Assembly: GCA_017556805.1 (NCBI GenBank)
Contig: JAFYMC010000013.1
Location: forward strand, 1 to 64,000
Length of the DNA: 64,000 bases
Direction: 5' to 3'
Source: Lachnospiraceae bacterium
GTDB lineage: Bacteria > Bacillota > Clostridia > Lachnospirales > Lachnospiraceae
The position numbers and the translations under genes are program-made. Below, piece by piece: positions 34,081 to 43,230 of the stretch. The notes beneath the pieces were generated by a model. It worked only from the letters and a program-made list of their open reading frames with translations, was not told the origin of the DNA and did not search any database. The stretch's first letter is position 1, and each line of letters begins with the position of its first letter.

Positions 34081-35370
34081 TTACTTCATCAACTTCTTCA
34101 CTTCTTCGATTGCCCTCTGTACCTGATTATCCTCGGAAAGCGGTACCACCGGCTTCTGTTTCAGTTCTTCGTCAAGCTCCACCACCACATCCGGCGTAAT
34201 ACCGGTACCGTGAATGTTTCTGCCGTCCGGCGTATAGTAAGTAGAAACCGTCAGCTTCACGGCACTTCCGTCCGTAAGCGGAATCACACTCTGCACAATA
34301 CCCTTACCGAAGCTCTGGGTGCCCACAATCGTTGCCAGCTCATAATCCTGCAGAGCACCGGAGAAAATCTCCGAAGCACTGGCACTGTAACCGTTTACCA
34401 ACACCACCATCGGAAGAGGTCCGATGCTGCCCTCATGGGCATAAATCTCTTCTTTTGTGTTGTATTTATCCAAAGTATATACAATCAAATCGTTTTCTTC
34501 CAAAAACATATCCAGCATATCGCACACTGTGGTCAGAAGGCCGCCTCCGTTGTCTCTGATATCCACAATCAGTCCTTCCATGCCCTGCTCTTTTAAATCG
34601 TTCAGTGCTGTTTCAAACTGTTCTGTCGTGATTTCGTCAAACTGCATGACATAGATGTATCCGATGGAGTCGTCTAACATTTCATAGGTAACGGTTTCCA
34701 CCTCTACCAAATCACGGGTAATGGTCAGCTCCACATATTCACCGACAGAAGCCCGCCATACCTCCACTTCTACGACAGTTCCCTGCTCCCCCTTCATGTG
34801 TTTTACCGCCAGATCAATATCCCAGGCAGACACATCCTCTCCGTCAATCTTCGTCAGAATATCGCCCGGAAGCATTCCCGCCTTATAAGCCGGTCCGTCC
34901 ACAAACGGCCGCACAATGGTAATCACCTTCGTGGATGCATTCTGGCTTACCAGCGCACCGATACCGCAATAGGCACCTTCCATTTCCTCCATCAGTGCCG
35001 CATAGTCTTCCTTCGTATAATAGCAGGAATACGGGTCACCCAGGGACCATAACATTCCCTGATACATGCCCTCGTACAGTTCACTTTCCTCGGCATCTTC
35101 CCAGTAATACAGGTCAATGAGTGCCTTTAACTTATTCGCTTTCTTCAGAAACGCTTCGTCATCTTTGGTTTTTGCATCATTTCCCAATCCTGCAAACAAA
35201 TCCCAAAAATTACTTCCGTACTCCTTCTCCGCCTTTTCTTTTCCGGAGCCGGTCTCCGGCGACGGCGCACCGCAACCGGCCAGTCCGGATACACTGCCCA
35301 CACAGAAAAGCAATACCATACCAAAAACAATCATTTTTCTTTTAAAACCAAACTTCTTACTCATTTTCAC
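34081..35370 (-). CDS. S41 family C-terminal processing peptidase
   Basis: A 429-residue secreted or lipid-anchored protease (lipobox LAGC near residue 33). Order: signal peptide, N-terminal helical part, PDZ domain (about 135-215; GALVSQ, GPAYKAGMLPGDILTKIDGEDV), catalytic domain with LIVDIRDNGGG, the Ser in YSASASEIFSGAL, and Lys in QSFGKGIVQ. These are the Ser-Lys dyad motifs of CtpA/CtpB. A GTG start at 35370 fits the AAGGAAG site 9 bases upstream; ATG at 35364 is the alternative. It follows the M23 hydrolase gene and probably regulates cell-wall enzymes or a sporulation signal. Confidence 0.92.
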   Translation of the reverse strand: MKMSKKFGFKRKMIVFGMVLLFCVGSVSGLAGCGAPSPETGSGKEKAEKEYGSNFWDLFAGLGNDAKTKDDEAFLKKANKLKALIDLYYWEDAEESELYEGMYQGMLWSLGDPYSCYYTKEDYAALMEEMEGAYCGIGALVSQNASTKVITIVRPFVDGPAYKAGMLPGDILTKIDGEDVSAWDIDLAVKHMKGEQGTVVEVEVWRASVGEYVELTITRDLVEVETVTYEMLDDSIGYIYVMQFDEITTEQFETALNDLKEQGMEGLIVDIRDNGGGLLTTVCDMLDMFLEENDLIVYTLDKYNTKEEIYAHEGSIGPLPMVVLVNGYSASASEIFSGALQDYELATIVGTQSFGKGIVQSVIPLTDGSAVKLTVSTYYTPDGRNIHGTGITPDVVVELDEELKQKPVVPLSEDNQVQRAIEEVKKLMK

Positions 35371-35393
35371 AACGCTTGCTTCCTTCCATCTTA

Positions 35394-36677
35394 TTACGGT
35401 TTTACATACTTACAAGGGTCCACCGGAGTTCCGTTAATACGGATGGTAAAATGCAGATGCGGAGCGGTAGACCAGCCGGTAGAACCGCATTTCATAATTA
35501 CCTGACCCTGCTTTACATAGTCGCCCGCCTTTACCAATAGTTTCGACGCATGCAAATAGTGGGTCGTCACGCCGTTTCCGTGATCGATTACCACATGATT
35601 TCCGTTCATGGAACTCCATGTTGCTTTCGTAACACGTCCCGCAAGGGATGCCACAATATCCGCACCATATGCGCCACCGATATCGATACCGCTGTGATTC
35701 TCCGGCTTTTTGCTGATCGGATTAATACGATAGCCGAAATAGGAGTAAATATTCGGATCTCCCGGGAACGGCCAAATCATATTATCAATCGAGGTCTCGT
35801 CGGTCAGTCCAAGCTTCTTTAACTCTTCTTCCCGCCTCTTACGTTCCTCTGCTTCCCGTCTTAATCGTTCTTCCTCTTCTTTTCTCTTACGCTCCTCTTC
35901 TTCGATTCGCAGCCGCTCTTTCTCCTCCAAATCCGCTATCTCAATCTCTTTATTTGAAATTTCTTCATAAAACTCGAAATACTGCTCCTCCGTAACTCCG
36001 AGGCTGGCTGTCAATTCTTCCATATAGGCCGCTTTATTTGCTACCATTGTGGACAAATTATCAATCAACAGCTGCTGTACCTCTTTTTCCGCATTTAACT
36101 CTACCAACGCCAGGTCATAAGATTCTTCCTTCTTTTTTACCTCCTCACAGGATGCCTCATAGCGTTTTAACAAATTATCATCATACTTTGCAATCTGGGA
36201 ACGGTACTCCACCTGATTGAGTAAATCCTCCAGACTGTCCGAACCTGTTATCAGCTCCCAAACGCTGGTTTCTCCGTTCTCATACATATATTTTATCCGC
36301 GCCTTCATAGTGGCATACTGATTATCTTTGGTCCGGTTTGCATTCTCCAGCTCGATTTCCGCAGCATCCAGTGCATCCGCACATAAAGCGATACTTTCTT
36401 CCAATTCCTCCAACGTTGTATAAGCATCGGCCAGCTCTGCATCTACCTTCTGAATGTATTCTTCCGTACTCTTTTTATCTGCCTCAAGCGCTGCAATCTT
36501 ATCCGCAGCTTCCTGACGCAACAATTCCAGCGCTTCTTTTTCTTCTTTGGCTTTATCAATAGCCGATTGATAGGATTGTGCCGCCAGTGCCTCAGTTCCG
36601 TGTCCCCCCGGGAGCATCGAAACAATAATCGCAATCAACCCTATATAGCAAATTCCCTTTTTCAGAACCTGTTTCAT
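35394..36677 (-). CDS. M23 murein hydrolase activator, EnvC/PcsB type
   Basis: A 427-residue exported protein: signal peptide (about 1-32), a very long coiled coil (about 35-290, with a KRKEEEERLRR-rich stretch near 260-290), then a LytM/M23 domain (about 305-425). In the domain, HSGIDIGG, THYLHA, and HLHF give the H-x3-D and HxH zinc ligands, so it appears active as an endopeptidase. Such proteins are regulated by FtsEX through the coiled coil; here ftsX ends 38 bases upstream. It likely splits peptidoglycan during division. Start after AAAGGAG. Confidence 0.92.
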   Translation of the reverse strand: MKQVLKKGICYIGLIAIIVSMLPGGHGTEALAAQSYQSAIDKAKEEKEALELLRQEAADKIAALEADKKSTEEYIQKVDAELADAYTTLEELEESIALCADALDAAEIELENANRTKDNQYATMKARIKYMYENGETSVWELITGSDSLEDLLNQVEYRSQIAKYDDNLLKRYEASCEEVKKKEESYDLALVELNAEKEVQQLLIDNLSTMVANKAAYMEELTASLGVTEEQYFEFYEEISNKEIEIADLEEKERLRIEEEERKRKEEEERLRREAEERKRREEELKKLGLTDETSIDNMIWPFPGDPNIYSYFGYRINPISKKPENHSGIDIGGAYGADIVASLAGRVTKATWSSMNGNHVVIDHGNGVTTHYLHASKLLVKAGDYVKQGQVIMKCGSTGWSTAPHLHFTIRINGTPVDPCKYVKP

Positions 36678-36714
36678 CCGGCGTCTCCTTTCTTTTTCTC
36701 TGCAGTACTTTCGT

Positions 36715-37641
36715 CTAGCGCAAACTGATTTTCTTTAACTGCTTTCTGGTGGACATGGTACTACCGAACCAACCGATTAATATACCGATGGCAAGTAAAA
36801 GAGGTGTCAGCTTTGCAAAAACCTCATGCTCGCTTAAAAAGGTCATTTTGCGAAATACACTTTCAAATTCTCCGGAAAGATATTCAATTACCTTTCCGTA
36901 AATCAGATGTAAAATTCCAAGAGGAACCAACGCCCCGCAAACTCCCAGCGTTACACCCTCCACCACAAACGGGAACCGCACAAAATAGTCGGTGGCTCCG
37001 ATTAAATTCATAATGGAAATCTCTTCCTTCCGGACAGAAATACCGATGGATACAGTCATCCGGATAAGGAATACCGCTACCGCTACCAAAATCACAATAA
37101 TTGCTACCGAAACCAGCGTCACCATACGCTTGATTCCCTGCAGGCTCTCTGCCACACCTTCCAGCGCATTTACCTTACGCACACCGTCCAGACCCTCGAT
37201 GTAACGAATCAATACGTCCTGCATGGACACATCGTTTAAATATACCTTGAAGGACGCGGAATCCTGAAGAGGATTATCCTCCCCGAAGGTAGCCGCCAAT
37301 TCCTCGTTTAAATGGTCCTTTTTATAATTCTCCCAGGCCTCTTCCGCGGAGATGAACACCGGATCACCGGCAACTTCTGCCCTTGTTTTGATTGCCGCAC
37401 CGATTGCGTCTATCTTCTCTTGCGGACAATTCTCCACAAACAGCACCGTCACACCGACATTTTGTTCTGCCTCCTTCATCACATAACTGACATTGGAAGA
37501 CACAAAATAGAACAGACCCAATATAAACAAACTTGCGGCTATGGTACCGATGGAAGCCAGTGAGAACATTCCGTTGTGAAAAATACTCCGGATGCCCTGC
37601 TTTAAGCAATAAAAAAACGTTCTAATACCTTGCATACACAT
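36715..37641 (-). CDS. ftsX: Cell division ABC permease FtsX
   Basis: A 308-residue protein with the FtsX plan: a cytoplasmic start (CLKQGIRSIFHNGMFSLASIGTI), TM1 (about 25-45), an outer loop of about 110 residues (VGVTVLFVENCPQEKIDAI...DGVRKVNALEG), then TM2-4 (about 175-300). With FtsE it transmits ATP hydrolysis to the M23 hydrolase outside. It starts inside the end of ftsE; AGAAGGGTGGG precedes both ATG 37641 and ATG 37635, and either could be used. It overlaps ftsE by 14-20 bases, so translation is coupled. Confidence 0.93.
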   Translation of the reverse strand: MCMQGIRTFFYCLKQGIRSIFHNGMFSLASIGTIAASLFILGLFYFVSSNVSYVMKEAEQNVGVTVLFVENCPQEKIDAIGAAIKTRAEVAGDPVFISAEEAWENYKKDHLNEELAATFGEDNPLQDSASFKVYLNDVSMQDVLIRYIEGLDGVRKVNALEGVAESLQGIKRMVTLVSVAIIVILVAVAVFLIRMTVSIGISVRKEEISIMNLIGATDYFVRFPFVVEGVTLGVCGALVPLGILHLIYGKVIEYLSGEFESVFRKMTFLSEHEVFAKLTPLLLAIGILIGWFGSTMSTRKQLKKISLR

Positions 37642-38362
37642 ACCCACCCTTCTGTTCATCACTGATGACTCTGCCGTTTCGAAGGGTAATGACACGTTTC
37701 TGCATCATATCTACCACTTCGTGGTTATGGGTTACCACCACCACCGTGGTACCGCGGCGGTTGATTTCTTCCAACAAATGCATGATTTCCCAGGAATTTT
37801 TCGGATCCAAATTACCTGTCGGCTCATCCGCCAGCAAAATCACCGGATTGTTTACCAGTGCTCTGGCCAACGCCACCCGCTGCTGTTCTCCGCCGGAAAG
37901 CTCATCCGGGTAAGCCTTGTACTTTTCACTCAGACCCACCAGCGACAAAAAGCGCGGTACATTCCGCTTAATCTCTCCCGGAGGCACCTCTACGACACGC
38001 TGTGCAAAGGCTACATTCTCGTAGGCGTTCCGGTCCTTTAAAAGACGGAAATCCTGAAATACAACACCGATACTGCGGCGATACTTGCTGACCTGATGGC
38101 GGCGCAACCGGGACAACTCCCTCCCTGCCACAAATACCTTTCCTTTGGTCGGCAGAATTTCCCGGAGCATCAGACGGATCAACGTGGACTTACCGGAACC
38201 GCTGCTACCGGTAATAAACACAAACTCGCCTTTTTTAATGCTGATGGAAACATCTTCCAGCGCATGGATCTCCTTTTGATAATCTTTATATACATGGTCA
38301 AAATGAATGACCGGCGCTTGTATATTCTGTAAATCCCTGTGTAAATCGTAGCTCCCTGCCAT
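37622..38362 (-). CDS. ftsE: Cell division ABC ATPase FtsE
   Basis: A 246-residue ATPase: Walker A GSSGSGKST (about 51-59), Q-loop VVFQDFRLL, signature [16 protein letters not shown] (about 154-169), Walker [15 protein letters not shown]. An N-terminal extension of about 16 residues (GSYDLHRDLQNIQ) precedes the first strand. Together with FtsX it forms the complex that controls division peptidoglycan hydrolases. GAGGAGGGAG precedes the ATG. First gene of the ftsE-ftsX-M23-S41 unit. Confidence 0.95.
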   Translation of the reverse strand: MAGSYDLHRDLQNIQAPVIHFDHVYKDYQKEIHALEDVSISIKKGEFVFITGSSGSGKSTLIRLMLREILPTKGKVFVAGRELSRLRRHQVSKYRRSIGVVFQDFRLLKDRNAYENVAFAQRVVEVPPGEIKRNVPRFLSLVGLSEKYKAYPDELSGGEQQRVALARALVNNPVILLADEPTGNLDPKNSWEIMHLLEEINRRGTTVVVVTHNHEVVDMMQKRVITLRNGRVISDEQKGGYVYARY

Positions 38363-38392
38363 GGGGCTCCCTCCTCTTATATATAATCCGAA

Positions 38393-38414
38393 AGCCGCAT
38401 CTTCCGGTGCGGCT
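38393..38414 (-). terminator. Weak hairpin after the PucR/CdaR-type regulator gene
   Basis: AGCCGCA / TGCGGCT with an 8-base loop, followed on the minus strand by TTTC. It lies just past the stop at 38422. Confidence 0.5.
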
Positions 38415-38421
38415 CTCCTAC

Positions 38422-39510
38422 CTAAAACTCCATGTTTTCTACGTATTTCATGTACTTTACTACCATGAGAGCCATCTTAAAGGTAATGGCATCCTCAAAG
38501 GTACGAAGGTCCAAATGCGTCATCTTCTGCAGCTTGTCCAACCGGTATACCAACGTATTACGGTGAATATACAGCTGACGGGATGTCTCGGACACATTTA
38601 AGTTATTCTCAAAGAACTTATTAATCGTAACAATGGTCTCTTCATCGAAGTCCTCCAGGGACTTACCGTCAAAAATCTCCCGGATAAACACCTTACACAT
38701 CGGAAGCGGCAACTGATATACCAAACGGCCGATACCGAGATTGGAATAGGCAACAACATTTCTATCGCTGTAGAATATCTTGCCCACCTCAAGGGCCATC
38801 TTTGCTTCCTTATAGGAACGGGACACATCTTTAATCTCATTCACAATGGTACCGATGGCAATGTTCACGCGGGTCATAGCCTCGGTATTTAAGGTATCCA
38901 AAAGCACCTTCGCCGTCTTCATCATGTGCTCGTAATCCTCGTTTAACTTAAGCTCCTTCACAAGGATAATATTCCGCTCGTCCACTGCGGTAATAAAGTC
39001 TCTGCTCTTGCCTGCGAAAAGGCTCCGCACGGTCTCCAGCGCATTGGTGTCCTTCTCCTGCTTCGTCTCGATAAGAAATACGATACGGCGGGCATCCGCC
39101 TCGATATGAAGCTTCTTTGCCAAGTTGTAAATATCCACCAGAAGCAGGTTGTCCAGTAACAGATTCTTGATAAAATTGTCCTTGTCGTAGCGCTCCTTAT
39201 AAGCCACAATCAAGTTCTGAATCTGGAACACCGTCATCTTACCGATCATATAAACATCATCCGTGTCGCCCTTTGCCAACACAACAAACTCCAGATGACT
39301 GTCATCATATACTTTAAAAAACTGATAGCCCGCCAAGGACTGGCTCTCTGCCGGAGAATCCACAAAGGCAACCGCTGCCTCGATGCTCTCCTGTCCCGGC
39401 TCTAACGTGGTGGCCAAAATCTCACCATCGGTCCCCAGTACACACAGTTCTACCCTGGTAATGGCCTTTAATCCGTCAATTGTATTCTGTAACACCTGAT
39501 TTGAAATCAT
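38422..39510 (-). CDS. PucR/CdaR-type transcription regulator
   Basis: A 362-residue regulator. The N-terminal part (about 1-135, IDGLKAITRVELCVLGTDGEILATT) resembles the sugar-diacid/PAS-like sensing domain; a middle part resembles a GGDEF-remnant domain of CdaR proteins; the C-terminus has the PucR helix-turn-helix (NVSETSRQLYIHRNTLVYRLDKL) near residues 310-335. It starts after AAAAGGAGG. It follows the UgpC-like ATPase gene with its own promoter, so a role in carbohydrate control is plausible but the ligand is unknown. Confidence 0.85.
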   Translation of the reverse strand: MISNQVLQNTIDGLKAITRVELCVLGTDGEILATTLEPGQESIEAAVAFVDSPAESQSLAGYQFFKVYDDSHLEFVVLAKGDTDDVYMIGKMTVFQIQNLIVAYKERYDKDNFIKNLLLDNLLLVDIYNLAKKLHIEADARRIVFLIETKQEKDTNALETVRSLFAGKSRDFITAVDERNIILVKELKLNEDYEHMMKTAKVLLDTLNTEAMTRVNIAIGTIVNEIKDVSRSYKEAKMALEVGKIFYSDRNVVAYSNLGIGRLVYQLPLPMCKVFIREIFDGKSLEDFDEETIVTINKFFENNLNVSETSRQLYIHRNTLVYRLDKLQKMTHLDLRTFEDAITFKMALMVVKYMKYVENMEF

Positions 39511-39551
39511 AGGTCCTCCTTTTACAACAATACTACTTCCCCACTATAGTC

Positions 39552-39580
39552 AGTTTATCATTCGCTGGGGTAAAAGTCAA
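39552..39580 (-). promoter_or_regulatory. Promoter of the PucR/CdaR-type regulator
   Basis: Minus strand TTGACT (39575-39580) and TAAACT (39552-39557) with 17-base spacing, about 40 bases before the start at 39510. Confidence 0.6.
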
Positions 39581-39647
39581 CCGAGGCGGCAAAAAATAAT
39601 TGTGAAAAATTGTATAAAGGCATCGCGCTCCTCGCTGTACACAAAGA

Positions 39648-39672
39648 AAGGGCCGTTAAAATAACGGCCCTT
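39648..39672. terminator. Terminator after the UgpC-like ATPase gene
   Basis: Perfect stem AAGGGCCGTTA / TAACGGCCCTT with a 3-base loop, 13 bases past the stop. On the minus strand CTTTCTTTG follows. Confidence 0.8.
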
Positions 39673-39685
39673 AAAAATCTTATAA

Positions 39686-40813
39686 TTAGTGAGAAATAAT
39701 CTGCTCGGTCTCCTTATCGAAGATATGTATCTTCGTTAAGTCGAAAGCGATGGTGATGGTATCACCCGGTCTAGCAGTCGTACGCGGGTTAACACGTGCG
39801 GTTACCGGAATGGTCTCATCGATATCGAAGTATAAGAATACTTCTGCACCGAGAAGCTCGTATACACGAACGGTTGCTTCTAAGCTGCTGTCCTTAGACA
39901 TAGCGATGAAGCTCTCCTCATCCTTAATGTCCTCCGGTCTGATACCGAGAACAACCTTCTTCGGATGCTCTTCGTTGGTGTAGCCACCATCGATAAGCTT
40001 CTGAGCTCTCTTCTCGGTAAGCTTAATGGAGTGGTTACCGAACTTAAGAGAAACAGCGCCGCCTTCTTCTACTGCCTGACAGTCGATGAAGTTCATCTGC
40101 GGAGATCCCATGAAACCTGCAACGAAGAGGTTCTGCGGTCTGTCGTAGAGATTCTGCGGGGTATCAACCTGCTGGATAACACCGTCCTTCATAACTACGA
40201 TTCTGGTACCAAGGGTCATTGCCTCGGTCTGGTCATGGGTTACGTAGATAACGGTAGTCTGTAACTTCTGATGAAGCTTGGAAATCTCGATACGCATCTG
40301 TACACGGAGCTTTGCATCCAAGTTGGAAAGCGGCTCATCCATGAGGAATACCTTCGGATTACGTACGATTGCACGACCCATTGCTACTCGCTGTCTCTGA
40401 CCACCGGAAAGAGCCTTCGGCTTACGATCCAGTAAGTGCTCGATATCAAGGATTCTAGCTGCCTCACTAACGAGCTTCTTAATCTCTTCCTTCGGGGTCT
40501 TTCTTAACTTAAGACCGAATGCCATGTTGTCATATACGGACATATGCGGATACAATGCGTAGTTCTGGAATACCATCGCGATATCTCTGTCCTTCGGCTC
40601 TACGTCATTCATAAGCTTGTTGCCAATGTAAAGCTCACCACCGGAGATCTCCTCGAGACCTGCGATCATACGAAGGGTAGTGGACTTACCACAACCGGAC
40701 GGACCTACGAAGATGATGAATTCCTTATCCTCAATCTCAAGATTGAAATCCTTAACAGCCACAAAGCCGTTCGGATAAGTCTTGTTGATATTCTTCAACG
40801 ATAAACTTGCCAT
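39686..40813 (-). CDS. ugpC: Sugar ABC transporter ATPase, UgpC/MsmK type
   Basis: A 375-residue ATPase that energises carbohydrate uptake transporters: Walker A GPSGCGKST (about 37-45), Q-loop AMVFQNYALYPHMSVYDN, signature LSGGQRQRVAMGRA, Walker B FLMDEPLSNLDAKLR, and a C-terminal regulatory TOBE domain (residues about 240-370, with VVLGIRPEDI). No permease or binding protein gene is beside it; a single shared ATPase serving several sugar transporters is known for MsmK/UgpC in Firmicutes. It is strongly translated: TTAGGAGG before ATG, in a 250-base upstream spacer (40814-41064) with a long AT-rich leader but no clear -35 box. Confidence 0.95.
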   Translation of the reverse strand: MASLSLKNINKTYPNGFVAVKDFNLEIEDKEFIIFVGPSGCGKSTTLRMIAGLEEISGGELYIGNKLMNDVEPKDRDIAMVFQNYALYPHMSVYDNMAFGLKLRKTPKEEIKKLVSEAARILDIEHLLDRKPKALSGGQRQRVAMGRAIVRNPKVFLMDEPLSNLDAKLRVQMRIEISKLHQKLQTTVIYVTHDQTEAMTLGTRIVVMKDGVIQQVDTPQNLYDRPQNLFVAGFMGSPQMNFIDCQAVEEGGAVSLKFGNHSIKLTEKRAQKLIDGGYTNEEHPKKVVLGIRPEDIKDEESFIAMSKDSSLEATVRVYELLGAEVFLYFDIDETIPVTARVNPRTTARPGDTITIAFDLTKIHIFDKETEQIISH

Positions 40814-41064
40814 TTCATTTTCCTCCTAAAATAAGATGTAATACACTTTTCTCTTCCACAAAAAAAGCACATTAATATAATACACCATTTACAACCAAAA
40901 TACCATATCTCATTTAACCAAATTATTCCCCTCGTTTTTGTTACATTTGCACAGTACATTTTGTCTTGTTTTTGTCCCGGCGCCCTTCTTTACTGTCATT
41001 TCGTGACTTTGGGTCTATATTTGGCACACTTTTAACCTCTTCACAACAACCTGTCAGTCTTTTT

Positions 41065-41481
41065 CTATTTTACCGTATATTCCCCGGATACAAGCAGCGT
41101 ACACCCGGATAAAGCCTCGCATCCGTTTCCTTCTTCCGCGATTATGTAACTGTGATACAAAAACATGGAAGTATCCCTTTCGGTAAGTTCTCCCACAGTC
41201 AAATCCACCAGTCCGTTTCCCGCTGCCGTCACGGAGCCACCCAGCACCACAATCCCGGTACCGGCACCTCCCGTCAGCATCTGTCCCTTACTCAGCTGCA
41301 CTTTTTTTGCACCGCCCTGCACCAAACCCAGTTGTTTCTCCACATAACTGCGGGTAACCAGCGGATCTCCCGTACTGCCCGGTGTTTTCGATGCCGCGCC
41401 TGCATAATGCCCGGTAAAAAATGCTCCCGCAAGCAGCACTGCCGCACCGATTCCCCACAACAACTTCTTATATCCTTTCAT
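41065..41481 (-). CDS. Small exported protein of unknown function
   Basis: A 138-residue protein with a signal sequence (MKGYKKLLWGIGAAVLLAGAFF) and a soluble part. The segment DPLVTRSYVEKQL is common in exported proteins of Clostridia; the rest forms Gly-rich strands (GKMLTGG-type loops, TGIVVLGGSVTAA, GCTLLVSGEYTVK). It starts at 41481 with AAAGGAGAGG; a longer reading lacks a site. It overlaps no gene but follows the upstream envelope protein gene by 17 bases, so they are an operon. No catalytic residues seen. Confidence 0.7.
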   Translation of the reverse strand: MKGYKKLLWGIGAAVLLAGAFFTGHYAGAASKTPGSTGDPLVTRSYVEKQLGLVQGGAKKVQLSKGQMLTGGAGTGIVVLGGSVTAAGNGLVDLTVGELTERDTSMFLYHSYIIAEEGNGCEALSGCTLLVSGEYTVK

Positions 41482-41498
41482 AGTCCTCTCCTTTCCCG

Positions 41499-42245
41499 TT
41501 ACTCTTCCTCGAACCATCCGTTTTGCAACGCTTCCACCATCTGTCCGATTGCCCCGAAGTCCGGATGAAACTCCTCTGCCGATGCTTCTCCCGGCAACGT
41601 CCGGTACACAATTTGCTTCAGATCCTCGTAGCTTTCCAGATACACCAGTTCCTCCCGCAATGTATCGTCGGTAAGAGCCTGTCCCGCAATCGTTGTCACC
41701 GTATCTAAGAGAGACTCCGGCTTCTTGAACCTTCGTTGTCCCTCCACCGTCTCCGTGAGTTCGTTATACAACGCCTCCTCCACAATATAGCATTCCTTCG
41801 GCCGGAGCCCCAGCAAAGAGACTCCCACCTCTTCCGCAGCCATGCACCTGGTTTCCTCCGAAAATATACGGCACAAATCCGACACCATAAACAACTCCGG
41901 CGACTCCGGATTGTGCACACGCAATACCTCGTACCCGCCCTTTACAAGCTCTGCCTTTGTATTCACCGGCACCTCTATAAATACCATGGTGTCCGCCAGA
42001 AAATCCGCATAGCGGAACCAAAAACCCGACACTTCCTGTTCTTTGTTCACCACCGCAAGCACCGACCATTGGGACGCTACCGGTATCGGTACCTCCGGTG
42101 CCTTTGTTGCCTGCACCTGCGGCTTATCCGGCGCCGTCTCCTTCACGGCAAACAGTTCGGAAAAGATAACATAAGCACCCAACCACACCAGGCTGACCAA
42201 AGAAGCATATAAAAAAAGCCGTAAAGCAAAACTTCCTTTTTTCAT
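41499..42245 (-). CDS. Membrane-anchored protein, distantly LCP-like
   Basis: A 248-residue protein with one N-terminal membrane segment (about 8-33) and an outer domain. Its middle (GFWFRYADFLADTMVFIEVP, then 'MAAEEVGVSLLGL', and YIVEEALYNEL) is reminiscent of a shortened LytR-CpsA-Psr domain (strand, 'DTxxFxxxP', later helical pattern), but the arginines that bind the polyprenyl phosphate in true LCP enzymes are not evident. I therefore treat it as a protein of unknown function. Consensus promoter at 42273-42301; AAAGGAGGAGG before the ATG. Co-transcribed with 41065-41481. Confidence 0.6.
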   Translation of the reverse strand: MKKGSFALRLFLYASLVSLVWLGAYVIFSELFAVKETAPDKPQVQATKAPEVPIPVASQWSVLAVVNKEQEVSGFWFRYADFLADTMVFIEVPVNTKAELVKGGYEVLRVHNPESPELFMVSDLCRIFSEETRCMAAEEVGVSLLGLRPKECYIVEEALYNELTETVEGQRRFKKPESLLDTVTTIAGQALTDDTLREELVYLESYEDLKQIVYRTLPGEASAEEFHPDFGAIGQMVEALQNGWFEEE

Positions 42246-42272
42246 TTTCCTCCTCCTTTTTCCTTCCCCATC

Positions 42273-42301
42273 AGTATAACAGATATTTTTTCTCCGTGCA
42301 A
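42273..42301 (-). promoter_or_regulatory. Promoter of the 42245-41065 unit
   Basis: Minus strand TTGCAC (42296-42301) and TATACT (42273-42278) with 17-base spacing, about 30 bases before the ATG. Confidence 0.7.
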
Positions 42302-42322
42302 CGCGGGGTTATGCGTTTTTTC

Positions 42323-42351
42323 TTGCCTGTTGCACCGTCATCATGTATAAT
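42323..42351 (+). promoter_or_regulatory. Promoter of the SDR gene
   Basis: TTGCCT (42323-42328) and TATAAT (42346-42351) with 17-base spacing, on the plus strand, back to back with the promoter of the divergent gene. Confidence 0.7.
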
Positions 42352-42426
42352 AACAGTATTCGTAACAAAATACATCTCTATTCAAAAACGCGACAGAATG
42401 TTACTCTGCCGGAAACGGAGGCTGCT

Positions 42427-43188
42427 ATGTCACAAAAAACAGTATTAATCACCGGTGTGTCCAGAGGAATCGGCCGTGCCTGCGCCCTTGCCTTTGCAAA
42501 GGCCGGTTATGCAGTAGCCGGATGCTGCCATACAAATAAGGACCTTCTGGCTTCCCTGTCTTCGGAGCTTACGGCTCTCGGTACGCCTCATCTGCTTTTA
42601 CAAGGAGAATTACAAAATTCGGCGTTTCCCTCCGAGTTGGTTGCAAAAACAGTAGAACGCTTCGGACGTTTAGATGTCCTGATTAACAATGCAGGCGTCT
42701 CCATGATCCGTATGCTGACCGACACCGACGATTCCCAGTGGGAGCACGTGATATCCTCAAACCTGTCCTCGGCCTTTTACTGTACCCGCGCCGCCATTCC
42801 GCACCTGTTAAAAAACCGGGACCGGGAAAACATTCCTTCCACAGCCCCGTGCGGTATTATCTTAAATATATCCTCTGTCTGGGGATGCTCCGGTGCCTCC
42901 TGTGAGGCAGCTTACTCCGCATCCAAAGCAGGGTTAAATGCTCTGACCGAAGCAACGGCAAAAGAACTGGCTCCCAGCAGAATCGCAGTAAATGCCTTGG
43001 CCTGCGGCGTTATCGATACCGATATGAACCGTTGTTTTTCCGATGAAGAGCGGGACGCTTTGGCAGAAGAAATTCCGGCCGGTCGCTTTGCCGCCCCGGA
43101 AGAGGTTGCCGATGCATTGGTACTGCTGGCACAAATGCCTGCTTACCTGACCGGTCAGGTCATCCGCTTTGACGGCGGCTTTCTGTAA
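42427..43188 (+). CDS. Short-chain dehydrogenase/reductase (FabG-like)
   Basis: A 253-residue NAD(P)(H) oxidoreductase: TGVSRGIGRA cofactor loop (about 9-18), NNAGV (about 80-84), catalytic Ser in ILNISSVWG, YSASKAG (Tyr/Lys catalytic pair, about 154-160), and the end FDGGFL. The layout is that of 3-oxoacyl-ACP reductases, but an insertion LKNRDRENIPSTAPCGI precedes the catalytic Ser strand, and no fatty acid synthesis genes are beside it. The substrate cannot be named. Start 42427 is set by ACGGAGG; a reading from 42343 begins at the -10 box, so it cannot be right. Confidence 0.9.
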   Translation: MSQKTVLITGVSRGIGRACALAFAKAGYAVAGCCHTNKDLLASLSSELTALGTPHLLLQGELQNSAFPSELVAKTVERFGRLDVLINNAGVSMIRMLTDTDDSQWEHVISSNLSSAFYCTRAAIPHLLKNRDRENIPSTAPCGIILNISSVWGCSGASCEAAYSASKAGLNALTEATAKELAPSRIAVNALACGVIDTDMNRCFSDEERDALAEEIPAGRFAAPEEVADALVLLAQMPAYLTGQVIRFDGGFL

Positions 43189-43199
43189 CATAAAAAATA

Positions 43200-43229
43200 G
43201 GGCTACGCATCCTGCGTAGCCCCTTTCCT
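43200..43229. terminator. Bidirectional terminator
   Basis: Stem GGGCTACGC / GCGTAGCCC with 5-base loop, followed by CTTTCCTTTT on plus and preceded by an A-run on the same strand (T-run on minus). It serves the convergent genes ending at 43188 and 43231. Confidence 0.85.
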
Positions 43230-43230
43230 T